Shown here: positions 1 through 5,555 of the stretch, in pieces
Numbering within the stretch: the first letter of the stretch is position 1
How the letters are laid out: each line of letters begins with the position of its first letter
NCBI GenBank assembly: GCA_027063585.1
Contig: JAMORM010000112.1
Coordinates: 1-5,555 of the forward strand
Origin: Sulfurimonas sp.
Lineage (GTDB): Bacteria; Campylobacterota; Campylobacteria; Campylobacterales; Sulfurimonadaceae
Direction: 5' to 3'
Length of the DNA: 5,555 nucleotides
The notes under the pieces: generated by a model
Told to the model about the DNA's origin: nothing
Database searches by the model: none
The model's input: the letters and a program-made list of their open reading frames with translations, nothing else
Made by a program: the position numbers and the translations under genes

Positions 1-1
1 A

Positions 2-1765
2 AACATTATTCTTTTCATTGATGAAATTCATACGATTGTCGGTGCGGGTGCATCTGAGGGTTCAATGGATGCGGCAAACATTCTAAAACCTGCACTTGCT
101 CGTGGGGAGTTGCATACTATTGGTGCGACGACACTTAAAGAGTACAGAAAATACTTTGAAAAAGATGCTGCATTGCAACGTCGTTTCTTGCCGATTTCTG
201 TGGATGAACCGAGTGTTAATCAGTCACTCCAAATTCTTCGTGGAATTAAAGAGCGACTTGAGGCACACCATAACGTTAGTATTGCTGACAGTGCATTGGT
301 AGCTGCGGCAAAACTTTCAGACAGATATATTGCAGATAGATTTCTACCGGATAAAGCGATAGATTTAATTGATGAAGCTGCAGCGGAATTAAAAATGCAA
401 ATAGAGTCTGAGCCGAATGAGCTGAGTGCCGCAAAACGTAAACTTTCAGAGCTTATGGTTGAAAAAGAAGCATTGAAGATGGAAAAAACACCGTCTAATG
501 AGAAACGTCTGCAAGAGATAGAAAAAGAGCTTGCCGATATTGAAGAAAAAGTAAGAAAATTGGAATCTCAGTTCCAAACGGAAAAAGAGGTTTTTGAAAA
601 AATTTCAGCGATCAAAGGTGAAATCGAAGCAAAGCGCCGTGAAGCGGAACTTGCAAAAGGGCGTTCTGAGTTTAACCGTGCCGCAGAAATTGAGTACGGC
701 GAGATTCCAAAACTCATAGAGCAAGAAAAAGAGCTTAATGAGCAATGGGACAGAATGCAGGCAGAGGGAACACTGTTGAAAAACTCTGTGGATGAAGAGT
801 CTATCGCATCAATTGTAAGCAGATGGACCGGTATTCCTGTAAATAAAATGCTTCAAAGTGAAAAAGATAAAATTATTCACGTAGAAGATGAACTGAATAA
901 AACTGTTGTTGGTCAAGAACAAGCTACACATGCAGTTGCACGTGCTATTAAACGTAATAAAGCAGGGCTTAGTGATAAGAACAGACCAATTGGTAGTTTC
1001 TTGTTCTTAGGACCTACAGGGGTCGGTAAAACACAAACTGCCAAAACTTTGGCGAAGTTCTTGTTTGACTCCGAGGATGCACTTATAAGAATTGATATGA
1101 GTGAGTATATGGAGAAACATGCAGTCTCACGCTTGGTTGGTGCAGCACCCGGTTATGTAGGTTATGAAGAGGGCGGACAACTTACAGAGGCTGTAAGAAG
1201 AAAACCTTACTCTGTTGTTTTATTTGATGAGGTGGAAAAAGCACATCCTGATGTCTTTAACATGCTGTTGCAGGTTCTTGATGACGGACGCTTGACAGAT
1301 AACAAAGGTGTGACTGTTGATTTTAGTAATACTATTATCATTTTGACATCTAATATTGCAAGTGATAAAATTATTACTTATGCAGGAAATCCTGAACTTG
1401 AAAGCATGGTTATGGCTGAACTCAAAAAAGCCTTTAAACCGGAATTTTTGAACAGACTTGATGACGTGGTTATATTTAATGCGCTCGGTAAAGAACAAAT
1501 TAAAGGCATTGTTGATATCTTCTTTAGTGAAATTGTCAATAAAGTAAAAGAAAGAGATATTGAACTTTCTCTCAGCGAAGAAGCAAAAGAGTATATTGCA
1601 GAAGCCGGTTTTGATCCGGTATACGGAGCTCGTCCGCTTAAACGTGCACTTTACGAAATCGTTGAAGACCGTTTAGCCGACCTTATTTTAGAAGGTACGG
1701 TTAAAGAAGGTTCTCGCGTTGAATTTACCGTAGTAAATGGTGAAGTGGAAGTTAAGGTTTTTTAA
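2..1765 (+). CDS. clpB: ATP-dependent disaggregase ClpB (5'-truncated by window edge)
   Basis: Hsp100/AAA+ chaperone that, with DnaK, pulls polypeptides out of aggregates through a hexameric pore in the cytoplasm. The frame is open from base 2, giving 587 residues; roughly the first 270 residues (N domain and first Walker A) lie outside the window. Seen in order: NBD1 Walker B (ILFIDE, window residues 3-8); the GAxT and DAALQRRF stretch of NBD1; a Lys/Glu-rich coiled-coil middle domain (about bases 395-790), which marks ClpB rather than ClpA; the RWTGIPV linker; NBD2 Walker A GPTGVGKT (1010-1033); pore loop GYVGYEEGG (1151-1177); Walker B VVLFDE (1214-1231); and sensor-2 GARPLKRA (1625-1648). 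All expected motifs are intact and the C-terminus has the usual length. The ATG at 65 is internal, not a start. The gene downstream begins 335 bp away, so clpB is probably the end of its transcript. Confidence 0.97.
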   Translation, partial: NIILFIDEIHTIVGAGASEGSMDAANILKPALARGELHTIGATTLKEYRKYFEKDAALQRRFLPISVDEPSVNQSLQILRGIKERLEAHHNVSIADSALVAAAKLSDRYIADRFLPDKAIDLIDEAAAELKMQIESEPNELSAAKRKLSELMVEKEALKMEKTPSNEKRLQEIEKELADIEEKVRKLESQFQTEKEVFEKISAIKGEIEAKRREAELAKGRSEFNRAAEIEYGEIPKLIEQEKELNEQWDRMQAEGTLLKNSVDEESIASIVSRWTGIPVNKMLQSEKDKIIHVEDELNKTVVGQEQATHAVARAIKRNKAGLSDKNRPIGSFLFLGPTGVGKTQTAKTLAKFLFDSEDALIRIDMSEYMEKHAVSRLVGAAPGYVGYEEGGQLTEAVRRKPYSVVLFDEVEKAHPDVFNMLLQVLDDGRLTDNKGVTVDFSNTIIILTSNIASDKIITYAGNPELESMVMAELKKAFKPEFLNRLDDVVIFNALGKEQIKGIVDIFFSEIVNKVKERDIELSLSEEAKEYIAEAGFDPVYGARPLKRALYEIVEDRLADLILEGTVKEGSRVEFTVVNGEVEVKVF

Positions 1766-1773
1766 AACCTTAA
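1752..1773 (+). terminator. Palindrome over the clpB stop codon, possible weak terminator
   Basis: A perfect 10-bp inverted repeat (TTAAGGTTTT at 1752-1761, AAAACCTTAA at 1764-1773) with a 2-base centre includes the clpB TAA stop (1763-1765). A hairpin at the end of a gene suggests transcript-end formation or protection. However, the stem is AT-rich and no T-run follows on the + strand, so it does not meet the usual intrinsic-terminator pattern. Its last four bases (TTAA) are shared with the left end of the neighbouring repeat element. Confidence 0.35.
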
Positions 1774-1803
1774 GTTCCAGACTACACTCAACGGCATATT
1801 CAA
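1770..1803. repeat. Left outer arm of the element
   Basis: Pairs with 2007-2040. Bases 1770-1797 match the reverse complement of 2013-2040 at 26 of 28 positions. The exceptions are 1783/2027 (T.G wobble on the + strand) and 1792/2018 (C/A). The arm begins TTAAGTTCCAGAC; its first four bases also end the palindrome at the clpB stop. Confidence 0.85.
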
Positions 1804-1900
1804 CAACATTTAAAAGGTTTAGATTCAAGGCGAATTTTACTTGGTGATACTAGTATCATTAAGTAAAATTTAATGCAGAAGATGAATTTTTTAAATGTTG
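1804..1900. repeat. 97-nt arm A with long internal hairpin
   Basis: Closed by CAACATTTAAAA (1804-1815) pairing perfectly with 1889-1900. Inside, 1833-1850 pairs with 1853-1870 over 18 positions, two of them G.T (1843/1860 and 1844/1859), around a self-complementary ACTAGT top. Wobbles in place of mismatches hint that pairing in the + strand transcript matters. Between the two stems lie the conserved ends of a 63-nt module. Confidence 0.8.
1821..1883 (+). repeat. 63-nt repeat module, copy A
   Basis: Left end AGATTCAAGGCGAA (1821-1834), right end TTTAATGCAGAAGAT (1869-1883). Copy B on the opposite strand (1927-1989) has the same length and the same ends at 11 of 14 and 12 of 15 positions. The shared consensus is AGATKYAAGGCRAA ... 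TTTAAYGMAGMAGAT. The core between the ends forms a strong hairpin whose sequence is unlike that of copy B. Confidence 0.65.
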
Positions 1901-1909
1901 CCCTTCGGG
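1901..1909. repeat. Central CCCTTCGGG mini-hairpin
   Basis: A short palindrome at the exact centre of the 271-bp element. As RNA it can form a C(UUCG)G tetraloop on two G-C pairs, or three G-C pairs with a triloop. It joins the two 97-nt arms directly. Confidence 0.6.
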
Positions 1910-1922
1910 TGAGAAGATAAGC

Positions 1923-1928
1923 TATAAT
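1923..1928 (+). promoter_or_regulatory. Perfect TATAAT -10-like box inside the element (weak candidate)
   Basis: TATAAT lies at the inner edge of the arm B closing stem. No good -35 is seen; TTGCCC at 1898-1903 has a long 19-nt spacing. Campylobacterota sigma-70 promoters often lack a clear -35, so it could drive the rpmH cluster from 173 bases upstream. In AT-rich DNA such a hexamer also occurs by chance. Confidence 0.2.
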
Positions 1929-1989
1929 CTGCTTCGTTAAAATCTCTTGAAGTACAATAAGTACAACAGCAAGATTTTGCCTTACATCT
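1927..1989 (-). repeat. 63-nt repeat module, copy B (inverted)
   Basis: Read on the minus strand it starts AGATGTAAGGCAAA (1989-1976) and ends TTTAACGAAGCAGAT (1941-1927), matching the ends of copy A. It sits 51 bases from the outer right end, exactly as copy A sits 51 bases from the left end. Confidence 0.65.
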
Positions 1990-2008
1990 CATAGCTTATT
2001 TTTTCATT

Positions 2009-2014
2009 GATAAT
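2009..2014 (+). promoter_or_regulatory. GATAAT -10-like box after a T-tract (weak candidate for rpmH)
   Basis: GATAAT is one base from consensus and is preceded by a T-rich run (1996-2008), similar to the T-rich upstream stretches of epsilonproteobacterial sigma-70 promoters. It would place a start site roughly 80 bases before rpmH. It overlaps the right arm of the element, so if it is real, the element supplies part of the cluster's promoter. Confidence 0.2.
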
Positions 2015-2087
2015 GCCATTGAGTGTGGTCTGGAACTTAACCCCGCTTTAAGTAAAGTTTTTGTAAACTTCCGAACTTAAATCAGAT

Positions 2088-2092
2088 AAGGA
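2088..2092 (+). promoter_or_regulatory. rpmH ribosome binding site
   Basis: AAGGA with 8 bases before the ATG at 2101. It selects that ATG over the out-of-frame ATG at 2094. Confidence 0.75.
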
Positions 2093-2100
2093 TATGTCGA

Positions 2101-2235
2101 ATGAAAAGAACATACCAACCACATAATACACCTAGAAAACGAACACACGGTTTTAGAGCTAGAATGGCTACTAAAAATGGTCGTAACATAATTAATCGTC
2201 GTCGTGCTAAAGGTCGTAAAAAATTGACAGTATAG
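2101..2235 (+). CDS. rpmH: 50S ribosomal protein L34
   Basis: Encodes 44 residues, the standard L34 length, starting [18 protein letters not shown] and ending [12 protein letters not shown]. This small, very basic protein binds 23S rRNA in the large ribosomal subunit. The N-terminal KRTYQP and the Arg-rich C-terminal helix are the family hallmarks, and nothing is missing. It is the first gene of the rpmH-rnpA-yidD-yidC-jag-mnmE cluster and ends 14 bases before rnpA. Ribosomal protein and RNase P genes are paired this way in most bacteria. A dnaA/oriC neighbour, common in other phyla, is absent here; clpB lies upstream instead. Confidence 0.97.
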   Translation: MKRTYQPHNTPRKRTHGFRARMATKNGRNIINRRRAKGRKKLTV

Positions 2236-2240
2236 GCGGA
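2234..2240 (+). promoter_or_regulatory. rnpA ribosome binding site overlapping the rpmH stop
   Basis: AGGCGGA begins within the rpmH TAG stop (2233-2235) and lies 9 bases before the TTG at 2250. With no in-frame ATG or GTG nearby upstream, it supports the TTG start of rnpA and suggests coupling of the two genes. Confidence 0.55.
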
Positions 2241-2249
2241 TTTAACACA

Positions 2250-2561
2250 TTGAAACTTCATAAAGAGTTTCAGTATGTTTATAACAAAGGAAAAAATCAG
2301 CATTCTCAGAGTGTTGTACTATTTTTTCTTCCTCAACCCGGAGTACGCAAAGTAGGTTTTACCGCTACCAAAAAACTTGGAAATGCAGTGAAACGTAATC
2401 GTGCGAAGCGTCGTCTTCGTGCACTTTTTTGTGAATACTCCAATTCTCTTAAAGACGGTACTTATATATTTGTTGCAAAAGCAGCAATATTTGATGCACC
2501 TTTTGAAAAACTCACTCATGATTTTAACAAGATATTAACCCGTGCGAAAACTTTTACTTAA
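2250..2561 (+). CDS. rnpA: Ribonuclease P protein component
   Basis: Basic protein partner of the RNase P ribozyme; it helps bind the 5' leader of precursor tRNAs. The product is 103 residues when started at TTG (2250), somewhat shorter than the 119 of E. coli. Seen: the N-terminal F..VY..GK (residues 7-15), the VGFTATKKLGNAV strand-helix, and the signature RNR motif (R49-N50-R51) within KRNRAKRRLR. The TTG start is chosen because the family's N-terminal pattern begins here, an SD-like AGGCGGA sits at the right distance, and there is no upstream ATG. Its 3' end overlaps yidD by 20 bases, indicating coupled translation. Confidence 0.95.
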   Translation: MKLHKEFQYVYNKGKNQHSQSVVLFFLPQPGVRKVGFTATKKLGNAVKRNRAKRRLRALFCEYSNSLKDGTYIFVAKAAIFDAPFEKLTHDFNKILTRAKTFT

Positions 2562-2865
2562 GCTTTTATGGCTTTATCAGAAATTTTTTACACTTATCGG
2601 CTATGGTTCATGCCGCTATTATCCTACATGTAGCGAATATGCACGAATAAATTTTGAAAATAATTCAATTTCAAGTGCTTTTTACCACTCTTTTACTAGA
2701 ATACTACGTTGCAATCAATTTTTTGATGGCGGAATAGAGTATCCACTCTTGGATAAGCTTTCTTTAAACCCCGCTAAACTTGAGATTGATGCTATAAAAT
2801 ATTGGCTGGTTCCAAATAAAAAAAACCGCTATTACATCATAAAAAATTTTTTATATAAAGGGTAA
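2542..2865 (+). CDS. yidD: Membrane protein insertion efficiency factor YidD, with C-terminal extension
   Basis: Small inner-membrane-associated protein (DUF37 family) that assists YidC and Sec during membrane protein insertion. It starts at GTG 2542, inside rnpA; the resulting MRKLLLKLLWLYQKF matches the amphipathic N-terminus of the family. Core motifs are CRYYPTCSEYA (residues 24-34) and RILRC (53-57), giving the three conserved cysteines C24, C30 and C57, followed by FFDGGIEYP where the family usually has a GGxDPV-like end. At 107 residues it is longer than typical YidD (about 70-85); residues 69-107 form a basic, aromatic tail of unknown role. No strong SD is visible, so translation probably relies on re-initiation from rnpA. 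yidC follows after 3 bases. Confidence 0.93.
   Translation: MRKLLLKLLWLYQKFFTLIGYGSCRYYPTCSEYARINFENNSISSAFYHSFTRILRCNQFFDGGIEYPLLDKLSLNPAKLEIDAIKYWLVPNKKNRYYIIKNFLYKG
2857..2862 (+). promoter_or_regulatory. yidC ribosome binding site
   Basis: AAAGGG at the last codons of yidD, 6 bases before GTG 2869. The next in-frame ATG (2881) would be 18 bases away, so this site decides for the GTG start. Confidence 0.6.
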
Positions 2866-2868
2866 TTT

Positions 2869-4473
2869 GTGTTAGACAAAATGTCACCAAACCAAAGATT
2901 GATAATCGCTGTAGTATTGTCAATAATTTTTTTCGTAGGATATACTGCGATATTTCCGCCAGAAGAACAAAAAGTAGCAGAGAATGCTAAAATAGAGAAC
3001 GTAACACCTGCAAAGAAAACGCAAACAGATGTTGCATCACGTGTAGCAGAAGCATCAGGACATGCTGTATCTGAGCTAGAAAAGATGGATAAAAGCACAT
3101 CCAGTACTATTGTGACAATTACAAACAAGAATTTTATTTTAAAAATAGATACGCTTGGACGTATATCTTCAAAAGAGTTGCTTGAAGAGAAGTTTAGAAA
3201 TGACGATAATCTGCATGCGCAGGTAATTCCTGAATTTGGAACAAAACCGCTTTTTGTCCGTTTTAGCGATGATACTATAAATGATGAGGCAATAAAAGTT
3301 CCTTATACTGCAAGTGTAAATAGTATAGAACTTGGAGAGAAGCCTGTTACGGTTACATTAACACAGCAGTTGTCAAATCTTAGCGTTACAAAAGTATTGA
3401 CATTTTATGCTGACGGGCATTATGATGCAAAAATTTCAACTTCTAAAGATACCAGACACTATGTTTACCTCGGAGACAGACCGCAGGTTTCTAAAAAACT
3501 TATGGCAGTTGCCGGAGCATTAATATATACGGACGATGACGTAACGCATATTATTGAAGACGGCGATGCCGAGGGCAGACAAGTATTTCAGGGTGTGAAG
3601 CTTGCATCTTCGTTTGACCAGTATACGGCTATTATACTTTATGGATTTAAAAAAGATACGAATGTTATCGTTGAACGCGGCAAAGACGACAATCCTGTCG
3701 TTTATTTTGAAGCGGCAAAAGATGAAAATATTCACGGATATATCGGACCCAAAGAGCATAAGGTATTAAAAGCTATTGATCCTATGCTTACAAATGCTAT
3801 AGAATATGGTTGGTTTACTTTTGCAGCGAAGCCTCTTTTTGCACTTCTTTCGTGGTTACATGGAATTTTTGGTAACTGGGGATGGGCAATTATTGCCCTT
3901 ACAGCTATTATAAGAATTGTTCTTTATCCTTTGACATACAAGGGTATGGTTTCTATGCAAAAGATGAAAGAGCTTGCACCAAAGCTTAAAGAGTTAAAGG
4001 AAAAATATAAAAAAGATCCGCAGCGTTTAAATGCGGCAACTATGGAAATGTATAAAAAGCATGGAGCGAATCCTTTAGGTGGTTGTTTACCTATGATCTT
4101 ACAAATCCCCGTATTTTTTGCACTCTATCGTACTCTTTTGAATGCGGTTGAACTTCAAGGTGCACCGTGGATTCTTTGGATTAATGATCTTTCGCGTATG
4201 GATCCGTATTATGTATTACCGATTTTAATGGGTGCATCAATGTTTATACAACAGCGTATGACACCGAATAATTTTACAGATCCTATGCAGGAAAAAGTAT
4301 TCAAATACCTTCCTGTAATATTTACATTTTTCTTTGTAACATTCCCTTCAGGACTGGTTCTGTACTGGTTTACAAATAACCTTTTCTCAATTGCACAGCA
4401 GTATATTGTGAATCAGCAATTTAAAAATGCTAAAGATGCAAAAGCGGCAATTGAAAAAAATAGCGAGAAATAA
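2869..4473 (+). CDS. yidC: Membrane protein insertase YidC (OxaA)
   Basis: Inserts and folds inner-membrane proteins, alone or with SecYEG. The product is 534 residues, normal for the Gram-negative form. Seen in order: the DKMSPNQRLI start and first membrane segment (about 10-28); a large periplasmic domain (about 30-310); and the conserved YidC/Oxa1 core from about 313 on. The core has WGWAIIALTAIIRIVLYPLT with the hydrophilic-groove arginine at R349 (E. coli R366 equivalent), a charged cytoplasmic hairpin (359-398), NPLGGCLPMILQIPVFFALY (401-420), DPYYVLPILMG (445-455), and the final segments LPVIFTFFFVTFPSGLVLYW and NNLFSIAQQ. The C-terminal tail is Lys-rich. GTG 2869 is preferred over ATG 2881 because of the SD at 2857-2862. 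It follows yidD by 3 bases and precedes jag by 2. Confidence 0.98.
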   Translation: MLDKMSPNQRLIIAVVLSIIFFVGYTAIFPPEEQKVAENAKIENVTPAKKTQTDVASRVAEASGHAVSELEKMDKSTSSTIVTITNKNFILKIDTLGRISSKELLEEKFRNDDNLHAQVIPEFGTKPLFVRFSDDTINDEAIKVPYTASVNSIELGEKPVTVTLTQQLSNLSVTKVLTFYADGHYDAKISTSKDTRHYVYLGDRPQVSKKLMAVAGALIYTDDDVTHIIEDGDAEGRQVFQGVKLASSFDQYTAIILYGFKKDTNVIVERGKDDNPVVYFEAAKDENIHGYIGPKEHKVLKAIDPMLTNAIEYGWFTFAAKPLFALLSWLHGIFGNWGWAIIALTAIIRIVLYPLTYKGMVSMQKMKELAPKLKELKEKYKKDPQRLNAATMEMYKKHGANPLGGCLPMILQIPVFFALYRTLLNAVELQGAPWILWINDLSRMDPYYVLPILMGASMFIQQRMTPNNFTDPMQEKVFKYLPVIFTFFFVTFPSGLVLYWFTNNLFSIAQQYIVNQQFKNAKDAKAAIEKNSEK

Positions 4474-4475
4474 AA

Positions 4476-5357
4476 ATGATTAAAATTGAAGCAATAACAT
4501 TAGAGGGTGCATTTAAAGATGCAGCCAGTGCATTGGATTGCTCTGTGACCCAACTGGCTGTTGAAGTAGTGCAGTCTCCAAGTAGTGGGTTTTTAGGCCT
4601 CTTTAAGAAAAAGGCCATTATTGTTGCAACAATAAAAAATGAGCCTATTCAAGAGAAAGAAGAAGCAAAAGAAATTGTTCATCCGAAAATTGAGAATGTT
4701 GAAAAACCTGAGAAAATTGTAGAAGAAAAACAGCCGACGCATACAATACTCAATGATACTATTATGCCGACTTCATTTGTGAGTGATCAGGATGAAGATG
4801 AATTAGAAGAAGAGCTGGCAAGCGGGCTTGATTATACGGCAGATTATGATGACGAATATGATGATGTAGATGAAGAATCTGTATCAAGCGTTGACATTCA
4901 ATCAGTGGTAAAAGAGGTAAAAGAAGAGATTAATAAACTTTTTGAACTTATATGTTTTGAAATTGATAAAATAGAAGTCTCGGCTTACGATAAAGAGACT
5001 CTGCTTATAGAGTTCAAAGGTGAAGACGCTGCACTTTTAATTGGTAAAGAAGGCTACAGATATAAAGCACTTTCCTATATGATATTTAATTGGATTAATA
5101 CAAAATATGATCTACAGCTTCGTCTTGAAATAGCAGAATTTTTGAAAAATCAGGAAGAGTCCGTTGCAAGATATTTGGCAAATGTATATGAAAATATAGA
5201 CAGAGACGGACGAGCACAAACAAAAATACTTGATGGTGTTTTGGTTCAAATTGCGCTCAAAGAGCTGCGTGAACACTACCCTGATAAGTATGTTGTTATC
5301 CGCTCTACTAAAGACGGACTTAAATATATAATCGTAAACGATTATCATAACAATTAA
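4476..5357 (+). CDS. jag: Jag/KhpB-family RNA-binding protein (Jag_N, KH, degenerate R3H)
   Basis: 293-residue cytoplasmic protein of the Jag/KhpB family, predicted to bind RNA. Residues 1-53 form a Jag_N domain with the typical PSSGFLGLFKKKA turn (35-47). Residues 54-150 are a low-complexity, strongly acidic linker with Asp/Glu runs. A KH domain follows (about 152-230) with the GxxG loop G190-K191-E192-G193. The C-terminal segment (about 245-289) aligns with R3H by its IALKEL helix and the YVVIRST / YIIVND strands, but the defining Arg and His appear replaced by G254 and Q258. The H. pylori homologue HP1451 lies in the same yidC-mnmE context and is known to bind the VirB11 ATPase HP0525; nothing here shows that role in this organism. 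It begins 2 bases after yidC with a weak GAGA SD and ends 3 bases before mnmE. Confidence 0.9.
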   Translation: MIKIEAITLEGAFKDAASALDCSVTQLAVEVVQSPSSGFLGLFKKKAIIVATIKNEPIQEKEEAKEIVHPKIENVEKPEKIVEEKQPTHTILNDTIMPTSFVSDQDEDELEEELASGLDYTADYDDEYDDVDEESVSSVDIQSVVKEVKEEINKLFELICFEIDKIEVSAYDKETLLIEFKGEDAALLIGKEGYRYKALSYMIFNWINTKYDLQLRLEIAEFLKNQEESVARYLANVYENIDRDGRAQTKILDGVLVQIALKELREHYPDKYVVIRSTKDGLKYIIVNDYHNN

Positions 5358-5360
5358 ATT

Positions 5361-5555
5361 ATGAATGAGACCATAGCCGCCATTGCAACAGCCAATGGTG
5401 TTGGCTCTATCGCAATTATACGCTTAAGTGGTGAGAGTGCTTTAGAAATTGCCAAAAAGCTTACATGTAAAGAAAACTTCACACCCAGACATGCAACACT
5501 TACAAATATTTATGATGCTAAAAATGAGCTTATTGATGAAGCTATTGTCATTTAT
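5361..5555 (+). CDS. mnmE: tRNA modification GTPase MnmE (3'-truncated by window edge)
   Basis: The first 65 codons of MnmE/TrmE. With MnmG, this protein builds the (carboxymethyl)aminomethyl group at C5 of wobble uridine 34 in certain tRNAs. Seen is the N-terminal folate-binding domain signature: [22 protein letters not shown] (residues 3-24), then PRHATL and a DELIDEA-like [11 protein letters not shown] stretch. The GTPase domain and the C-terminal CxGK motif lie beyond the window. The start is 3 bases after jag with no clear SD in an AT-rich leader, so it probably depends on coupling. Confidence 0.95.
   Translation, partial: MNETIAAIATANGVGSIAIIRLSGESALEIAKKLTCKENFTPRHATLTNIYDAKNELIDEAIVIY

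Larger units (their letters stand above)
1910..2006. repeat. 97-nt arm B with internal hairpin
   Basis: Closed by 1910-1925 pairing with 1991-2006 over 16 positions, two of them G.U (1913/2003 and 1916/2000). Inside, AAAATCT (1939-1945) pairs with AGATTTT (1972-1978) and GTAC (1952-1955) with GTAC (1961-1964). Its length is identical to arm A, but its stem sequence is different. The right strand of the closing stem contains a T6 run (1999-2004), which could act as the U-tract of a terminator. Confidence 0.75.
1770..2040. mobile_element. 271-bp non-coding cloverleaf inverted-repeat element (MITE/REPIN-like)
   Basis: This fills most of the clpB-rpmH gap and has no credible ORF. The outer 28-nt arms (1770-1797 and 2013-2040) are complementary at 26 positions plus one G.U and one C.A; after a 2x2 internal loop four more pairs follow (1800-1803 with 2007-2010). 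Inside are two arms of exactly 97 nt each: 1804-1900, closed by 12 perfect pairs, and 1910-2006, closed by 16 pairs of which two are G.U. Between them sits a 9-nt hairpin CCCTTCGGG (1901-1909). The whole is symmetric about base 1905. Each 97-nt arm contains a 63-nt module, and the modules are inverted copies. TTAA occurs at both ends. Terminal inverted repeats, no coding capacity and inverted internal modules suggest a non-autonomous mobile element. It could instead be a structured RNA or a bidirectional terminator. The structure is seen in the sequence; mobility is inferred. Confidence 0.7.

Noticed and set aside
1220..1498. Minus-strand open frame inside clpB, and similar frames opposite or out of phase with rnpA, yidC and jag
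   Set aside because: They are shadows of well-supported genes, with low-complexity Phe/Ile/Asn/Cys-rich translations that resemble no family.
1770..2040. tRNA, riboswitch or integron attC site as an explanation of the cloverleaf
   Set aside because: It is far too long for a tRNA and lacks tRNA loop motifs. No known riboswitch consensus was recognised. No attC core sites or integrase neighbour are seen.
2046..2070. Two overlapping small palindromes in the rpmH leader (CTTTA/TAAAG and AAGTTT/AAACTT)
   Set aside because: Stems of 5-6 AT pairs are expected by chance in AT-rich DNA. They could compete as leader structures, but nothing supports this.
2031..2080. Direct repeat GAACTTAA at 2033 and 2073
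   Set aside because: Only 8 bases; too short to claim as a decayed second element end.
2041..2100. Replication origin next to rpmH
   Set aside because: No DnaA boxes or dnaA gene are visible. The rpmH-dnaA link is not expected in Campylobacterota.
2839..2854. 16-bp AT-only palindrome at the end of yidD
   Set aside because: It codes for Lys/Asn/Phe-rich residues in frame, has no loop and no G-C pair, and lies just before yidC in a coupled cluster, so a terminator is unlikely.
5328..5345. 7-bp hairpin ATAATCG/CGATTAT near the end of jag
   Set aside because: It is within coding sequence, has no T-run and lies upstream of the coupled mnmE; probably fortuitous.

Overview
The window looks like the chromosome of a free-living Campylobacterota (epsilonproteobacterium), probably Sulfurimonas-like. 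This rests on AT-rich DNA, the wording of the proteins, and the gene order rpmH-rnpA-yidD-yidC-jag-mnmE, which is also the order in Helicobacter pylori. The genus is an inference from memory; no search was run. All genes are on the + strand.

Layout. Bases 2-1765 are the 3' two-thirds of clpB, entering from the left edge at the first Walker B motif. Bases 1766-2100 have no gene. Most of this gap (1770-2040) is a 271-bp symmetric inverted-repeat element without coding capacity; a hairpin over the clpB stop and the rpmH leader flank it. From 2101 to the right edge runs a tightly packed cluster: rpmH (L34), rnpA (RNase P protein), yidD (membrane-insertion factor), yidC (membrane insertase), jag (KH RNA-binding protein) and the first 65 codons of mnmE (tRNA-modifying GTPase). 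Junctions in this cluster are 14, -20, 3, 2 and 3 nt, so it is very probably one transcript with translational coupling. Three consecutive genes (rnpA, yidD, yidC) start with TTG, GTG and GTG.

How the genes fit together. The cluster joins a ribosomal protein, tRNA 5'-end maturation, membrane protein insertion (YidD helps YidC), an RNA-binding protein usually linked to yidC, and wobble-uridine modification. It is a conserved translation and membrane-biogenesis block. ClpB is an unrelated stress disaggregase upstream.

The one unusual thing is the intergenic element. It reads as a cloverleaf with no unpaired bases at the junction apart from the small central hairpin. A 34-nt closing stem encloses two arms of exactly 97 nt on either side of a 9-nt central hairpin. 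Each arm carries a 63-nt module, the two modules being diverged copies in opposite orientation with conserved ends and different hairpin cores. TTAA lies at both outer ends. It resembles a REPIN- or MITE-like non-autonomous mobile element, but I cannot assign it to a named family.
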